From Clostridium sp. (GTDB lineage: Bacteria > Bacillota > Clostridia > Lachnospirales > Lachnospiraceae): 64,000 bases of DNA. The stretch lies in NCBI GenBank assembly GCA_031275405.1, contig JAISOV010000049.1:1-64000 (forward strand), in the 5' to 3' direction. Made by a program: the position numbers and the translations under genes. The notes under the pieces were generated by a model that saw only the letters and a list, made by a program, of their open reading frames with translations, had not been told where the DNA came from and did not search any database. Of the stretch, positions 25,386 through 33,885 are shown piece by piece (the stretch's first letter is position 1; every line of letters starts with the position of its first letter).

Positions 25386-26402
25386 CTAACGGGTTACTAA
25401 CGCTAAGGCTTCTGCAAGCTCTTGGAGCGTTTTATGGGTGTAAATTCTCTCGCCCACGTCCTTGCTCGTATGCCCCATCATTAGGTCGATGCACTTCTTA
25501 TTCGCCCCTGCGGAGTCGAGCAGACTGCGGAAGGTATGACGGCACTCGTGAGGGGTATGGTCGAGACCGTTAGATTCCATAAAAGCGTTCCAGAATGTAT
25601 AATATTGGGACTGGCTGACCCTCTTGCCGTTGAGAGATACAAGGTATTTGCTTCCCTCCCGCACTCGTTTCTTTACTATATCCAAAATCAAGCTGTGGAT
25701 TGGAACCACTCGGTCTCTCCCGGCTTTCGTCTTCAAGCCGCCCTTTATCCAATTTTCCTCAAGGTTCACGTCGGCGGTTTCAATGCTCAGAAGCTCATTT
25801 ATACGGAAACCGCTATAGATGAGGATCAGGACGGTATCGGCGTATGGTTCGTGCTGGTGCGCCCAGACCGTTTCGATTTCTTCCTTATTAAAGGGTTCTT
25901 TGGACGTAGGAGGTATCGGCGCGGCGTGAATGAGTTCTGAGTTCTTCTTCGCAATGACATCAAGCTCCATGGCATAGAGGTCGAGTTTTCCGAACAGATT
26001 CTTAATCGCGCCCTGCGTACTGTAACCACATCCGCAGCCGTCAATCATCTCCTGCATCTGATACGCCTTGATAGACTTATACGGCAAGGACAAGAGAGCG
26101 GCACAATGTTTCAACGCCGCCTTATGGCTACTGGAAGATGACCTGGACATCTTGGGGAAATCCCTCACTGACCACCTATCATAGAGTTCCTGCATGGTGA
26201 TTCTAGCAAGGTCGATGTCGTAGGGGTTTCGATTATACTCGGCAAGAGCCATAAGAGCTTCTTCCCTCTTGGCATAGTAACCGATGGGCCGGTATATTGG
26301 AAATCCCCGCTCATCATAGCCGTCCGTCTTCCTGGCGCAGAACGGCCGGCGGCGTTTCCCGCCCAACTTGACTACGCTTCCATATCCATTGGGATGTTTC
26401 AT
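25386..26402 (-). CDS. int: Phage tyrosine-recombinase integrase
   Basis: A 338-residue site-specific recombinase. An N-terminal arm-binding part with YAKREEALMALAEYNRNPYD precedes a core-binding domain. The catalytic part carries Arg in SGFRINELL, Lys/Arg in LKTKAGRDRV, HECRH (about 285-289), GHTS, and the nucleophile Tyr near 321 in IYTHKT. The gene ends 12 bases from the host RNA terminator, the usual position of an integrase beside attL. AGGTGG precedes the ATG. Confidence 0.95.
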   Translation of the reverse strand: MKHPNGYGSVVKLGGKRRRPFCARKTDGYDERGFPIYRPIGYYAKREEALMALAEYNRNPYDIDLARITMQELYDRWSVRDFPKMSRSSSSSHKAALKHCAALLSLPYKSIKAYQMQEMIDGCGCGYSTQGAIKNLFGKLDLYAMELDVIAKKNSELIHAAPIPPTSKEPFNKEEIETVWAHQHEPYADTVLILIYSGFRINELLSIETADVNLEENWIKGGLKTKAGRDRVVPIHSLILDIVKKRVREGSKYLVSLNGKRVSQSQYYTFWNAFMESNGLDHTPHECRHTFRSLLDSAGANKKCIDLMMGHTSKDVGERIYTHKTLQELAEALALVTR

Positions 26403-26413
26403 AAAATCACCAC

Positions 26414-27055
26414 CTATCTCACATCGCTCTGAAAAGCGACTGCTTTCCCTAAAATCCTAATCGAGGTCAGTTCTTCTCCCACATAAACAAAAGGCTCATA
26501 AGAGGGGTTTTCAGCTTGTAAGACCAGCTTTCCTTTATCGGGATAATAGTAGACCCTCTTGAGAGTCGCTTCTTCTCCTATAATCACGGCGGCGATTTCT
26601 CCGTTTTCTACGGTCGATTGTTTTCGGATGAAAACTATGTCACCGTCCTTTATACGAGCATTCACCATGCTGTCACCTTTGCACCTCAAACAAAAATCCG
26701 CCTGTAGGTCTGCCCCCGCTTCTACATATGCCTCAAAATCCTCGTTCGCAAAGATAGGCTCCCCGCAGGCTATGGCACTGAGCAGAGGGAATCGTCTTGT
26801 ATCCACCTGAAATACATTATCAAGGTCAAAAGTGCTGTTCACGTCATCCGTCATGCCCATAAGGTATACGGGAGTAGTCTGTAGGATAATGGCTAATTTT
26901 CCCAGGATTTCGTGACTGACCTTATTTATGGTACCTTTTTCATACCGGAAGACGGTTGTCCTGTCAACACCTAGCCTGTCCGCCACTTGGTCAGCCGTGA
27001 GTCCAATCTCTTTTCTCCGAGCCTTTATACGTTGTCCGATTGTCATCTCAATCAC
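26414..27055 (-). CDS. CI/LexA-like phage repressor (XRE HTH plus S24 peptidase)
   Basis: A 213-residue repressor. The N-terminal XRE helix-turn-helix (LTADQVADRLGVDRTTVFRYEKG) is followed by an S24 autoprotease: cleavage-site Ala-Cys-Gly in AIACGEPI, nucleophile Ser in GDSMV, and Lys in ATLKRVYYY. By family logic it keeps the prophage dormant and is cleaved on RecA activation. It may start at 27055 or at the Met three codons in (27046). It is divergent from a Cro-like gene across a compact operator region. Confidence 0.92.
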   Translation of the reverse strand: MIEMTIGQRIKARRKEIGLTADQVADRLGVDRTTVFRYEKGTINKVSHEILGKLAIILQTTPVYLMGMTDDVNSTFDLDNVFQVDTRRFPLLSAIACGEPIFANEDFEAYVEAGADLQADFCLRCKGDSMVNARIKDGDIVFIRKQSTVENGEIAAVIIGEEATLKRVYYYPDKGKLVLQAENPSYEPFVYVGEELTSIRILGKAVAFQSDVR

Positions 27056-27065
27056 CTCCGAATCT

Positions 27066-27155
27066 ATGATACCCTACATAATGCAAAATTGCAACATCTT
27101 TTTATGGCTGAAATGCGATTTTGCTATTGACATTCATTCAGGCACATTATATACT
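27066..27155. promoter_or_regulatory. Lysis-lysogeny switch: two divergent promoters and two operators
   Basis: On the minus strand TTGCAA (27089-27094) and TATCAT (27066-27071) with a 17-base spacer drive the repressor. On the plus strand TTGACA (27127-27132) and TATACT (27150-27155) with 17 bases drive the early genes. Operator-like TGCAAAATTGCA (27082-27093) covers the repressor -35, and TGCGATTTTGCT (27114-27125) abuts the early -35. Their centres are 32 bases apart, about three helical turns. Confidence 0.8.
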
Positions 27156-27165
27156 TATATCAAAG

Positions 27166-27183
27166 AGTGGCGGAAGCGCCACT
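27166..27183 (+). promoter_or_regulatory. Stem-loop AGTGGCG-GAAG-CGCCACT in the cro leader
   Basis: A perfect 7-bp stem with a 4-base loop just after the early promoter start region and before the Cro-like ribosome site. A second hairpin with the same outer stem occurs at 27424-27441. Confidence 0.65.
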
Positions 27184-27214
27184 ACATCATTCCATATTAA
27201 GGAGGAGTCATATA

Positions 27215-27424
27215 ATGGCTAAGATGTCAAGGTTGCGCGGAAAAATCATTGAACGCGAGACTACCCAGGAAGCGGTCGCGGATAGGATGGGTATAGACAG
27301 GTCTACGTTCTACCGCAAAATGAAAAAAGGCGGCAATCCGTTCACGGTCGAGGATGTTCAGAAAATCGCAGAGATCCTTGCCTTAACGAGTACGGAAGTA
27401 ATGAAAATTTTCTTTGACATGTGA
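27215..27424 (+). CDS. Cro-like small XRE helix-turn-helix protein
   Basis: Sixty-nine residues, almost entirely one helix-turn-helix: TTQEAVADRMGIDRSTFYRKMKKG, then VEDVQKIAEILALTSTEVMKIFF. The ATG at 27215 follows AAGGAGG. First gene of the rightward early transcript and divergent from the CI-like repressor, so a Cro-type switch protein is the likely role. Confidence 0.82.
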   Translation: MAKMSRLRGKIIERETTQEAVADRMGIDRSTFYRKMKKGGNPFTVEDVQKIAEILALTSTEVMKIFFDM

Positions 27425-27441
27425 GTGGCATTTATGCCACT
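27424..27441 (+). promoter_or_regulatory. Stem-loop AGTGGCA-TTTA-TGCCACT before the third early gene
   Basis: Same length and outer stem as the hairpin at 27166-27183 with a compensating change in the closing pair (G-C to A-T). It lies directly after the Cro-like stop and before GGGAGG of the next gene. Confidence 0.65.
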
Positions 27442-27460
27442 ATAGGGAGGTGACACTGTT

Positions 27461-27796
27461 TTGCCGGAAGCACAGCCAATCATACCTGCTATCTTGCGGC
27501 CATCCCAAGCAGCGAAGGTTTTAGGCTCAAATGCGGAATCGGTACGGGTCCGTATGCGACAGGATTCTTTCAAGCCTTCCATTGGGACAGCGTGTCAGAA
27601 CCGCAGAAGTAAAAAGTTCACTTACGAGATTTTCCCGGAACGGCTTGCAGCCTACCTCAATGTCACTGTCGATGCTGTGTACGGAAGGCTTAATGCTCCG
27701 AAGGAAAGTAAGGGAGTCTGCGGTAGCGAACGAAGCGGACAGAGAAAAGAAAACAATGACGGAAAAGGAGGTGACGGAGAATGCGGGAATGGCTGA
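27461..27796 (+). CDS. Excisionase-like DNA-binding protein (TTG start)
   Basis: About 111 residues from a TTG that follows GGGAGGTGAC. ILRPSQAAKVLGSNAESVRVRM resembles an excisionase/MerR-type helix-turn-helix, and the rest (FTYEIFPERLAAYLNV) fits a small phage DNA-binding protein. The last 25 residues are Gly/Lys/Glu-rich and overlap the next gene. A role in excision or early regulation is inferred from position only. Confidence 0.55.
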   Translation: MPEAQPIIPAILRPSQAAKVLGSNAESVRVRMRQDSFKPSIGTACQNRRSKKFTYEIFPERLAAYLNVTVDAVYGRLNAPKESKGVCGSERSGQRKENNDGKGGDGECGNG

Positions 27797-27918
27797 GACG
27801 GCATCCGAAGATCAACAACTGCCGCCCTCTGATCAGGATGTATTATCTGTACTGCATTGCAGGCTGGGCGGTCGCAGATGCCAAGTACAGGCGTCTGGAA
27901 AGGAAGGAGGAAAGACGG
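27781..27918 (+). CDS. 45-residue early phage protein
   Basis: A short protein: basic N-terminus, a hydrophobic middle (MYYLYCIAGWAVADAKY) and a charged tail. AAGGAGGTGACGGAGA precedes the ATG, an excellent ribosome site. Its stop overlaps the GTG start of the next gene (GTGA). Function unknown; it could be membrane-associated. Confidence 0.65.
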
Positions 27919-28232
27919 TGAATAAGGATAAAGAGCTGTTTAGATTGGACATACATCCTGCCGTCAGGCAGTCGCATGGATGTGTCTGGGAAGACCTGGC
28001 TCACGCCGTCATCTTACAGGCCGCAGACGACTACCGCTCCGCCCTTGCTGGTGAAACCGACGAGGATGAGGATGTCGCCCGGGAATGCGAGCTTTTCTTC
28101 CTGTCGGGCTGGTTCGAGGCCCTGACGGATCTTGACGGAAGGATGCTCATGGACAGGATTAAAAGGAGATGGAGTAATGACCAAGGACGAGTACGAATAC
28201 AAAATAAGAAGTCTGCAATGCGAAAACGATGA
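27915..28232 (+). CDS. Hypothetical early phage protein (GTG start)
   Basis: A 105-residue acidic protein starting at GTG, overlapping the previous stop and preceded by AAGGAGG. Visible: HGCVWEDLAHAVILQAADDYRSAL and ECELFFLSGWFEALTDLDGRMLMDRI, both helical. Proteins of this look occur in Firmicutes phages ahead of recombination genes, but I know no function. Confidence 0.65.
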   Translation, partial: TVNKDKELFRLDIHPAVRQSHGCVWEDLAHAVILQAADDYRSALAGETDEDEDVARECELFFLSGWFEALTDLDGRMLMDRIKRRWSNDQGRVRIQNKKSAMRKR

Positions 28233-28359
28233 ATTGCGTGAAAAGCTGAAAGCCGTCCAAAACAGGTTAGACAGCGCGGAGTATCGTATTAGGACAGACC
28301 TTGAACCACGTATAGCGGGCGAACGCAGAGCGTATGACCTCAATTTGTCAGATTGGTAA
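28177..28359 (+). CDS. 60-residue coiled-coil phage protein
   Basis: Mostly one amphipathic helix (YKIRSLQCENDELREKLKAVQ, then LDSAEYRI), probably a coiled coil. AAGGAGATGG precedes the ATG. It overlaps the end of the previous gene by 56 bases in another frame. Function unknown. Confidence 0.6.
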   Translation: MTKDEYEYKIRSLQCENDELREKLKAVQNRLDSAEYRIRTDLEPRIAGERRAYDLNLSDW

Positions 28360-28371
28360 GGTAGGTGCGAT

Positions 28372-28869
28372 ATGCCGTACAAGAGCGAGAAAATCCGGCT
28401 TGCCGAAAACCAAGACAGGCGGCGCAAACTCACGCAGGAGCAAAAGGACGAGATTGTTGCGCTGTATGCTACTGGCAAACACAGCTTGCGCTCTCTCGGC
28501 AGACAGTTTGGGGTTGATAGGACATACATGAAAATCCTTGTCAACCCCGACAGGGCAGAAACAGTCAAGAATCGAATCAAGGAGCATTGGCACGATTATG
28601 TTCCCTCCAAGGAACAGCGCAACGAAATAATGCGCGAACACAGGCAGTATAAACACAGCCTGTATCTGAAAGGAGAGCTTAGAATTATGAAATGCAACGA
28701 CTGTAAGTTTTGCGTCACTATGCCGCAGGAAGACGGTATTCCCGCCGATGAGTGCAGAAATCCCGCGCAAGAAGAACTGTTCGGTACGTGGGTATCTGGC
28801 TATGACGCTTGCAATTATTTGCAACCCAGAGGGGAGGCGACTGACAATGGCGAAATCCTTATCGTATGA
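28372..28869 (+). CDS. Helix-turn-helix protein fused to a Cys-rich C-terminal segment
   Basis: A 165-residue protein. The first half has a resolvase-type helix-turn-helix (EIVALYATGKHSLRSLGRQFGVDRTYMKIL). The last 60 residues form a Cys-rich unit (MKCNDCKFCVTM, then ECRNP and YDACNYL) that begins with its own Met at 28687, nine bases or so after AAAGGAG. The internal start suggests two genes that have become joined, or a natural fusion. Confidence 0.6.
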   Translation: MPYKSEKIRLAENQDRRRKLTQEQKDEIVALYATGKHSLRSLGRQFGVDRTYMKILVNPDRAETVKNRIKEHWHDYVPSKEQRNEIMREHRQYKHSLYLKGELRIMKCNDCKFCVTMPQEDGIPADECRNPAQEELFGTWVSGYDACNYLQPRGEATDNGEILIV

Positions 28870-28946
28870 AGAAATCGACGCAAAAAAATGAACAAATGAC
28901 GACGCTTGAAATCATTCGCTTGTGCAAGGAAGTGGATTTGCTGTAA
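28847..28946 (+). pseudogene. Small phage gene interrupted at an A7 run
   Basis: ATG at 28847 after GGGGAGG gives MAKSLSYEEIDAKK and a stop at 28889. Removing one A from the A7 run (28882-28888) continues it as NEQMTTLEIIRLCKEVDLL to a stop at 28944-28946, a plausible 32-residue protein. I therefore call it frameshifted at the homopolymer, or read through slippage. Confidence 0.5.
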
Positions 28947-28961
28947 TGGGCGCAAAAAAGA

Positions 28962-28986
28962 CGACCGGGAGCAACCGGTCGCCTTT
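28962..28986 (+). terminator. Hairpin with short T run
   Basis: CGACCGG (28962-28968) and CCGGTCG (28975-28981) form a perfect 7-bp stem with loop GAGCAA, followed by CCTTT. It separates the first early genes from the recombination block. An A/T-rich stretch (about 29025-29055) follows, and may hold the next promoter. Confidence 0.55.
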
Positions 28987-29080
28987 AACCGAAAGTGAGC
29001 AAAGCGATGAAAACCGCCCTAACTCATTTATATTATAACACAAAAAATCTGATAAATCAAGACCGAAAGGAGCAAAGTTT

Positions 29081-31069
29081 ATGAAGATTATGCGGATGGC
29101 TCTTGAAAACTTCAAGGGCATACGACACGCCGAGTTTGCCTTTAACGGCAACGACGCGAACATCTACGGCGCGAACGCCGCCGGGAAGACTACCGTCTTT
29201 GACGCTTTCACGTGGCTGCTGTTCGGGAAGCCGTCCGAGGAACGGCCAGGCTTCTCTCCGAAGACAATCACGTCGGAGGGCGCGGCTCATAACCTCGACC
29301 ACAGCGTTGAGTGCGAGATTGAGGCTGACGGCGAAGCTGTTACGTTCCGGCGCGTCTACCACGAGGTCTACAAAAAGACACGCGGAAACGCCCGCGCCGA
29401 CCTCACCGGGCATACCACAGACTACTACATCAACGGAGAGGTCAAGAAAGAGAAAGAATATCAGCGGTACTGGGAGGACATCTTCCCGGACGACGAGGCT
29501 GTCAAACTGCTGACGATGCCGTACTACTTCCCGGAAGCGTTACATTGGGAGAAGCGTCGCGCGCTGCTGCTCGAAATCTGCGGGAACATCTCCGACAGCG
29601 CGATAATGGAAACCGACGCGGAACTGGCGGGGCTGATTCCCCTGCTCGGAAAAATGACCGTAGACGGCTTGAAGAAAACCGTCAAGGCGCAAAAGGCGCA
29701 AATCAACCGCAGCATCGAGTTGCTTCCGGCGCGAATCGACGAAGCGGAAAAAGCGATACCCGACATCACGGGTTTGTCGGCAGACGCGCTTAAAGCTCGA
29801 CTGGGGAAAGTCCGGCAGGACATCTCGGACGCAGAGCAGGAACGCGCCGCGCTCCTGTCCGGCGGCGATAAGGCGGCGGCGATAAGGGCGCAGATTTCCG
29901 AACTGAACGCCCGGCTTTCGGAAGCCCGTGGGAAGTATGCCGACGAACAGCAAGCCGTAACCGCGTCGTTCCATAAGTCGGTGAATGACGCAAGACGAAA
30001 CCTCACGAACGCGCAGGGCGATTTAGCCGAGAATAAGCGCAACCTTGACGAAGCCCGGCGCAAGGCATCCGACCTCGAAAAACGCCGGGAGTATATCTTG
30101 ACGGAATACCGCAAGAAGCAAGCGGAACACGCCCGAATCCAATCGGAAACATTTGACGAGAGCGCGACAATCTGCGACAAATGCGGTCAACCTCTTCCGG
30201 AAGATAAGGTGAACGGACTGCTTGAAGCGTTCAACGAACGCAAGAGCAACCGCCTTAATGCCCTCACCGAATCAATGGCCGCCCTCATAGAGGCCGGAAA
30301 AGCCGAAGCGTCAAAGGATATGCTCGCGGAAGCGCAAGGCTATGTTAAGACCTTAGAGGGACTGGTAGAGGGCAACGAGGGCTTGATTATCATTCTCACA
30401 GGCAAGGTGACGGACGCTGAAAAGGATCTGAGGGGAAAGACCCTACCGCCGTTCGAGCAGTCACAAGCGTATGCCGACATCACCGGGCAGATAGCCGCTA
30501 TCAAGGAATCCGAAAAATCGTCCGCTCCGGACACGAGCGCGGTTGACGCGAAGATGGCGGGCTACCGTTTGCAAGAGAGCGACATCAACGCCAAAATAGC
30601 CGCGCTCTCGACCGAAGCCGTTCAACGTCAACGGATAAAAGATTTAGAGAACGAGGAAAAGACACTCGGCAAGCAGTTTGAGGAAGCCGAACGCACCTTG
30701 TACCTCTGCGAGAAATTCACACGTGTCAAGTCGGCTCTGCTGAACGACAAGATAAACGAGAAATTCAGCACCGTCCGCTTCCAGCTGTTCAAGCGGAACA
30801 TCACGAACGACGGAATCGACGACATTTGCGACGTGCTTGTGCCGTCCGACACCGGGGCGTACGTTCCGTTCGCTGACGCGAACAAGGCGGCAAGGCTCAA
30901 CGCCGGGCTGGAAATCATCGGCGTACTGGGCGAGCATTACGGGATCGAACTCCCGATATTCGTGGACAACGCGGAGAGCGTCACAGATATTATTCCAACT
31001 CACAGTCAGCTTATACGGCTAATTGTGAGTGCGAACGACAAGACATTGCGTCTTGAATTGGAGGGCTAA
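29081..31069 (+). CDS. SbcC/Rad50-like phage ATPase
   Basis: A 662-residue SMC-type ATPase. N-terminal ALENFKGIRHAEFAF and Walker A GANAAGKTT, two long coiled-coil arms, and a zinc-hook CDKCGQPLPEDK at about 364-375 in the middle. The C-terminal lobe has LPIFVDNAESV where Walker B is expected and a D-loop-like ending. Placed directly before RecT, it probably acts in phage recombination or DNA-end processing, perhaps with a nuclease partner encoded nearby. GAAAGGAGC precedes the ATG. Confidence 0.85.
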   Translation: MKIMRMALENFKGIRHAEFAFNGNDANIYGANAAGKTTVFDAFTWLLFGKPSEERPGFSPKTITSEGAAHNLDHSVECEIEADGEAVTFRRVYHEVYKKTRGNARADLTGHTTDYYINGEVKKEKEYQRYWEDIFPDDEAVKLLTMPYYFPEALHWEKRRALLLEICGNISDSAIMETDAELAGLIPLLGKMTVDGLKKTVKAQKAQINRSIELLPARIDEAEKAIPDITGLSADALKARLGKVRQDISDAEQERAALLSGGDKAAAIRAQISELNARLSEARGKYADEQQAVTASFHKSVNDARRNLTNAQGDLAENKRNLDEARRKASDLEKRREYILTEYRKKQAEHARIQSETFDESATICDKCGQPLPEDKVNGLLEAFNERKSNRLNALTESMAALIEAGKAEASKDMLAEAQGYVKTLEGLVEGNEGLIIILTGKVTDAEKDLRGKTLPPFEQSQAYADITGQIAAIKESEKSSAPDTSAVDAKMAGYRLQESDINAKIAALSTEAVQRQRIKDLENEEKTLGKQFEEAERTLYLCEKFTRVKSALLNDKINEKFSTVRFQLFKRNITNDGIDDICDVLVPSDTGAYVPFADANKAARLNAGLEIIGVLGEHYGIELPIFVDNAESVTDIIPTHSQLIRLIVSANDKTLRLELEG

Positions 31070-31204
31070 ATGCGACCAGCAAGGCACGGAATGAGCGAAT
31101 CGCGACCGTGGCGAATTTGGCGGGATATGAAACTCTTGTCGCCCGCTGATAGAAGACGTAAGCGTCAAAAAATCGGCACAAACCGAAAGGAGAGAAAACG
31201 ATGA
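31070..31204 (+). CDS. 44-residue basic peptide between ATPase and RecT
   Basis: Starts right after the ATPase stop and ends overlapping the RecT ATG (ATGA). Strongly basic, with Trp-Arg and RRRKRQK clusters. It has no clear ribosome site of its own, but translational coupling is possible. Could also be non-functional spacer. Confidence 0.35.
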   Translation: MRPARHGMSESRPWRIWRDMKLLSPADRRRKRQKIGTNRKERKR

Positions 31205-32289
31205 ACAACCCGAACAGCGAACTGGCTAACCCCACGGCAGGGCAAGCCCCGGCTCGACCGCCCGCCCAACCTCCGAAGAACGCGCCCTTGTCCGCGTCGC
31301 AAAGGTTCACGAACCTTGTGCTGCGCGAGTACGCGGCCAACGCGCCACAGGGCGTGATTCAGCTAAACGAGCGGCAGCGGCGGTTGATCCAAGGCTATTT
31401 CGTGATGATAGACCGCGCCTTGAAAACCGCCGAGGAAGAACGTCTACGTAAAAACAAAAATAACCGAAACCACGATTACGACAGCCTTATCCCTTACGGG
31501 TGGAACACGGTCAATATGACCGGCCTCGCGCTTGACGCGGTTCACTACGCCCGTATGGGATTGGATATGCAGGAGAAAAACCACCTGTTCCCCATTCCCT
31601 ACGTCAATAAGAAAGGCGGATTCTACGACATCGCCTTTATGCTCGGTTACTCCGGCATACAGTACATCGCCGAGAAATACGCGATGACACCGCCCAAGAG
31701 CGTGACGATTGAGCTCGTCTACTCCAATGATGCATTCAAAGCCTTGAAGAAAAGCAGGACGAATCCGGAAGACGCTTACGAGTTCGAGATTGTGAACCCG
31801 TTCGACCGGGGCGAGATCGTCGGCGGTTTCGGTTACATCGGATACGAAGAACCCGCAAAGAACCAGCTCATCATAATGACACGTGCCGCTATGGATAAGC
31901 GTAAGCCTAAATACGCGAGCGCGGAGTTTTGGGGCGGTCTGGCTAAACGGTGGGAGAACAGCAAGCAGGTCGAGGTAGAGCTGGAGGGGTGGCCCGACGA
32001 GATGTACCGCAAGACCCTTATCCGCGAGGTGTACAGCGGGAAGTATATCACTCGCGACCCCTCCAAAATCGACGACAGTTATCAGTATCTGCGGGAGCGC
32101 GAGGTCGTTTATGCCGAATACGAAGCGGAGCAGGACGCGCTTGAAAACGCGAACCGGACGGCGATTGACACGCCCTCCGCTCCTTTGCAGATCCCGGCGA
32201 AATTGCCGGACGCTCAACCGCAGGCAGGGCAACGAACAGCCGCCGCGAACAGCACAGCGGCGAATGCCAATCAGGCCCCGGATTTTTAA
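31201..32289 (+). CDS. recT: RecT-family single-strand annealing protein
   Basis: A 362-residue protein. Core RecT features: YDSLIPYGWNTVNMTGLALD-like segment, NHLFPIPYVNKKGG, FMLGYSGIQYIAEK, and a late KYASAEFWGGLAKRWENSKQ. The N-terminal 30 residues are Pro/Ala-rich and the C-terminal 50 Gln/Ala-rich, as in other phage SSAPs. It would anneal phage DNA ends, working with the adjacent ATPase. ACCGAAAGGAG precedes the ATG. Confidence 0.88.
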   Translation: MNNPNSELANPTAGQAPARPPAQPPKNAPLSASQRFTNLVLREYAANAPQGVIQLNERQRRLIQGYFVMIDRALKTAEEERLRKNKNNRNHDYDSLIPYGWNTVNMTGLALDAVHYARMGLDMQEKNHLFPIPYVNKKGGFYDIAFMLGYSGIQYIAEKYAMTPPKSVTIELVYSNDAFKALKKSRTNPEDAYEFEIVNPFDRGEIVGGFGYIGYEEPAKNQLIIMTRAAMDKRKPKYASAEFWGGLAKRWENSKQVEVELEGWPDEMYRKTLIREVYSGKYITRDPSKIDDSYQYLREREVVYAEYEAEQDALENANRTAIDTPSAPLQIPAKLPDAQPQAGQRTAAANSTAANANQAPDF

Positions 32290-32304
32290 GCAGGAGAGTT
32301 GTCT

Positions 32305-33018
32305 ATGCTGGGGTATGTCAGCAATATAACGGACGACGGTGTCCACATCTTCGTGCCTCTGGAAAACGCGAGGGCTATATGTGAGCGAAAACAGATAACG
32401 GAAGCAGAGGTTTTACTCCCGGACGGCAGGACGATAACGCCCAGTCAGCGCCGGAAAATATTCGCGCTCATTCACGACATCTGCGAATATGTGACCTCTC
32501 CACCTCACCGCGCATTAACGAGAGAAGAGGAAGGAACGCTCCGTGAAATGAAACTTTTGTATCTGATACAGAGGTCTTCAGAGGAAGTCCGTCACTGCCT
32601 AACGCTTTGCTATTGTGAACTCCGCGACATCGACGTTTTCAGCCTGTCAAATGTGAACGAAACGCTTGCAAGCGACTTCATCGACTGGCTTGTTGAGATG
32701 TGCGTCAAGCACGGCATACCCTGCATTGACACTTTGATAAACCGTGCTGAGGACGTGGGGAGATACGTCTACGTTTGCTTGCTGCATAGACGCTGTGCCG
32801 TTTGTGGGCAGTATGCCGAAGTTCACGAAGCGGAACGCGCAGGAATGGGAAGAAACCGCGCTAAAATGCACCATTTAGGGCAGTTGTGCGAACCGCTTTG
32901 CAGAATACACCACGATGAATGTCACCGTATCGGGCAGAAATCGTTTGACGACAGGTATCTGCTCTGCGGCGTGAGGTTAGACGAAGCACTATGCGAAGCA
33001 GTGAACTACAAAGAATGA
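32305..33018 (+). CDS. Putative HNHc-type phage nuclease
   Basis: A 237-residue protein whose last third carries a Cys/His-rich nuclease-like module: CAVCGQYAEVHEAERAGMG, HHLGQLCEPLCRIHHDECH and GQKSFDDRY. This resembles the putative HNHc nucleases found beside RecT in Firmicutes phages. The N-terminal part (ITDDGVHIFVPLENARAI) fits the same family. The ATG at 32305 follows AGGAGAG. Its position suggests recombination-linked cleavage. Confidence 0.7.
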   Translation: MLGYVSNITDDGVHIFVPLENARAICERKQITEAEVLLPDGRTITPSQRRKIFALIHDICEYVTSPPHRALTREEEGTLREMKLLYLIQRSSEEVRHCLTLCYCELRDIDVFSLSNVNETLASDFIDWLVEMCVKHGIPCIDTLINRAEDVGRYVYVCLLHRRCAVCGQYAEVHEAERAGMGRNRAKMHHLGQLCEPLCRIHHDECHRIGQKSFDDRYLLCGVRLDEALCEAVNYKE

Positions 33019-33027
33019 GGTGTTTTT

Positions 33028-33729
33028 ATGGACATCAAAGTAATCGCGTCGGGCAGTAGCGGCAACGCCACGTTCATCAGCGACGGCGTAACCGCCCTCC
33101 TGCTCGACGCAGGAATCCCGATGAAGAATATCCAGGCTGGGACAGGGTTTCGCCTGTCGAGCGTTGCCGGGTGTCTTGTTACGCACGAACACGGCGACCA
33201 CAGCAAGGCGATAAAAGACATCGCCAAGCGCGGCATTGACGTGTATGCCAGTCGCGGAACGCTTGACGAGGTTGGAGTAAGCGGACATCGCTTCCACGCC
33301 GTTGCCCGGCTTGAACCCATTACCGTCGGTTCGTTCGTCGTCCTGCCGTTTGACGTGAAGCACGACGCGGCAGACCCTCTCGGCTATCTTTTGGAGAGTA
33401 CAGCGACAGGCGAGAAGCTGATTTATTTCAGCGATACCGCCTATGTCAGGTACACGTTCAGCGGCTTGACCCACATCATAGCCGAGTGCAATCACGGCAA
33501 ACAGGAGTTGCGCCAGAGCGTCGCAAGCGGTGCCATTGAACCCGGACTTGCAAAGCGGATAGCCAAGAACCATTTCAGCGCTGAACGGCTGACTGACTTC
33601 CTCGAAGCCAACGATTTGTCGCGGCTCAAAGCGGTGTACCTTGTACACCTCTCCGACAACAACAGCAACGCAGGGAGGTTCAGGCAAGCAGTCCAAAGGA
33701 AAACGGGAGCAGAAGTGTACGTTCCGTAA
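33028..33729 (+). CDS. MBL-fold metallohydrolase
   Basis: A 233-residue beta-lactamase-fold hydrolase. SGSSGNATFISDG at the N-terminus, the metal motif THEHGDHSKAI, FDVKHDAADPLGY, YFSDTAYVR with the bridging Asp, and LVHLSDNNSN. It resembles YycJ-like and phage MBL proteins that may act on nucleic acids. Substrate unknown. Confidence 0.82.
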   Translation: MDIKVIASGSSGNATFISDGVTALLLDAGIPMKNIQAGTGFRLSSVAGCLVTHEHGDHSKAIKDIAKRGIDVYASRGTLDEVGVSGHRFHAVARLEPITVGSFVVLPFDVKHDAADPLGYLLESTATGEKLIYFSDTAYVRYTFSGLTHIIAECNHGKQELRQSVASGAIEPGLAKRIAKNHFSAERLTDFLEANDLSRLKAVYLVHLSDNNSNAGRFRQAVQRKTGAEVYVP

Positions 33730-33741
33730 ATATAACGGAAG

Positions 33742-33855
33742 GAGCGCATTGCCTATGAGCTGCCGAAGATTATCTACTGCCTGCTCGACCCCAACACCGA
33801 CCCGACAAAGGTTCGGACGCTGACAATGGAACTCAAAAATGGCACATGCTTTTGA
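33742..33855 (+). pseudogene. Remnant of a phage replication-terminator-like gene
   Basis: After GGAAGGAG the frame reads ELPKIIYCLLDPNTDPTKVR and LTMELKNG and stops at 33853-33855, with no usual start codon. DPNTDPxKxRxxTxxLxL resembles the middle of small phage proteins annotated as replication terminator proteins, which continue much further. I read a truncated copy. Confidence 0.4.
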
Positions 33856-33885
33856 TGGAAAAAGGAAATCAGGAAGGGAGCGGAT

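Noticed and set aside
27531-28232. 233-codon frame covering three early genes
   Set aside because: The upstream part is an alternate frame of better-supported genes; the real product starts at GTG 27915 after AAGGAGG.
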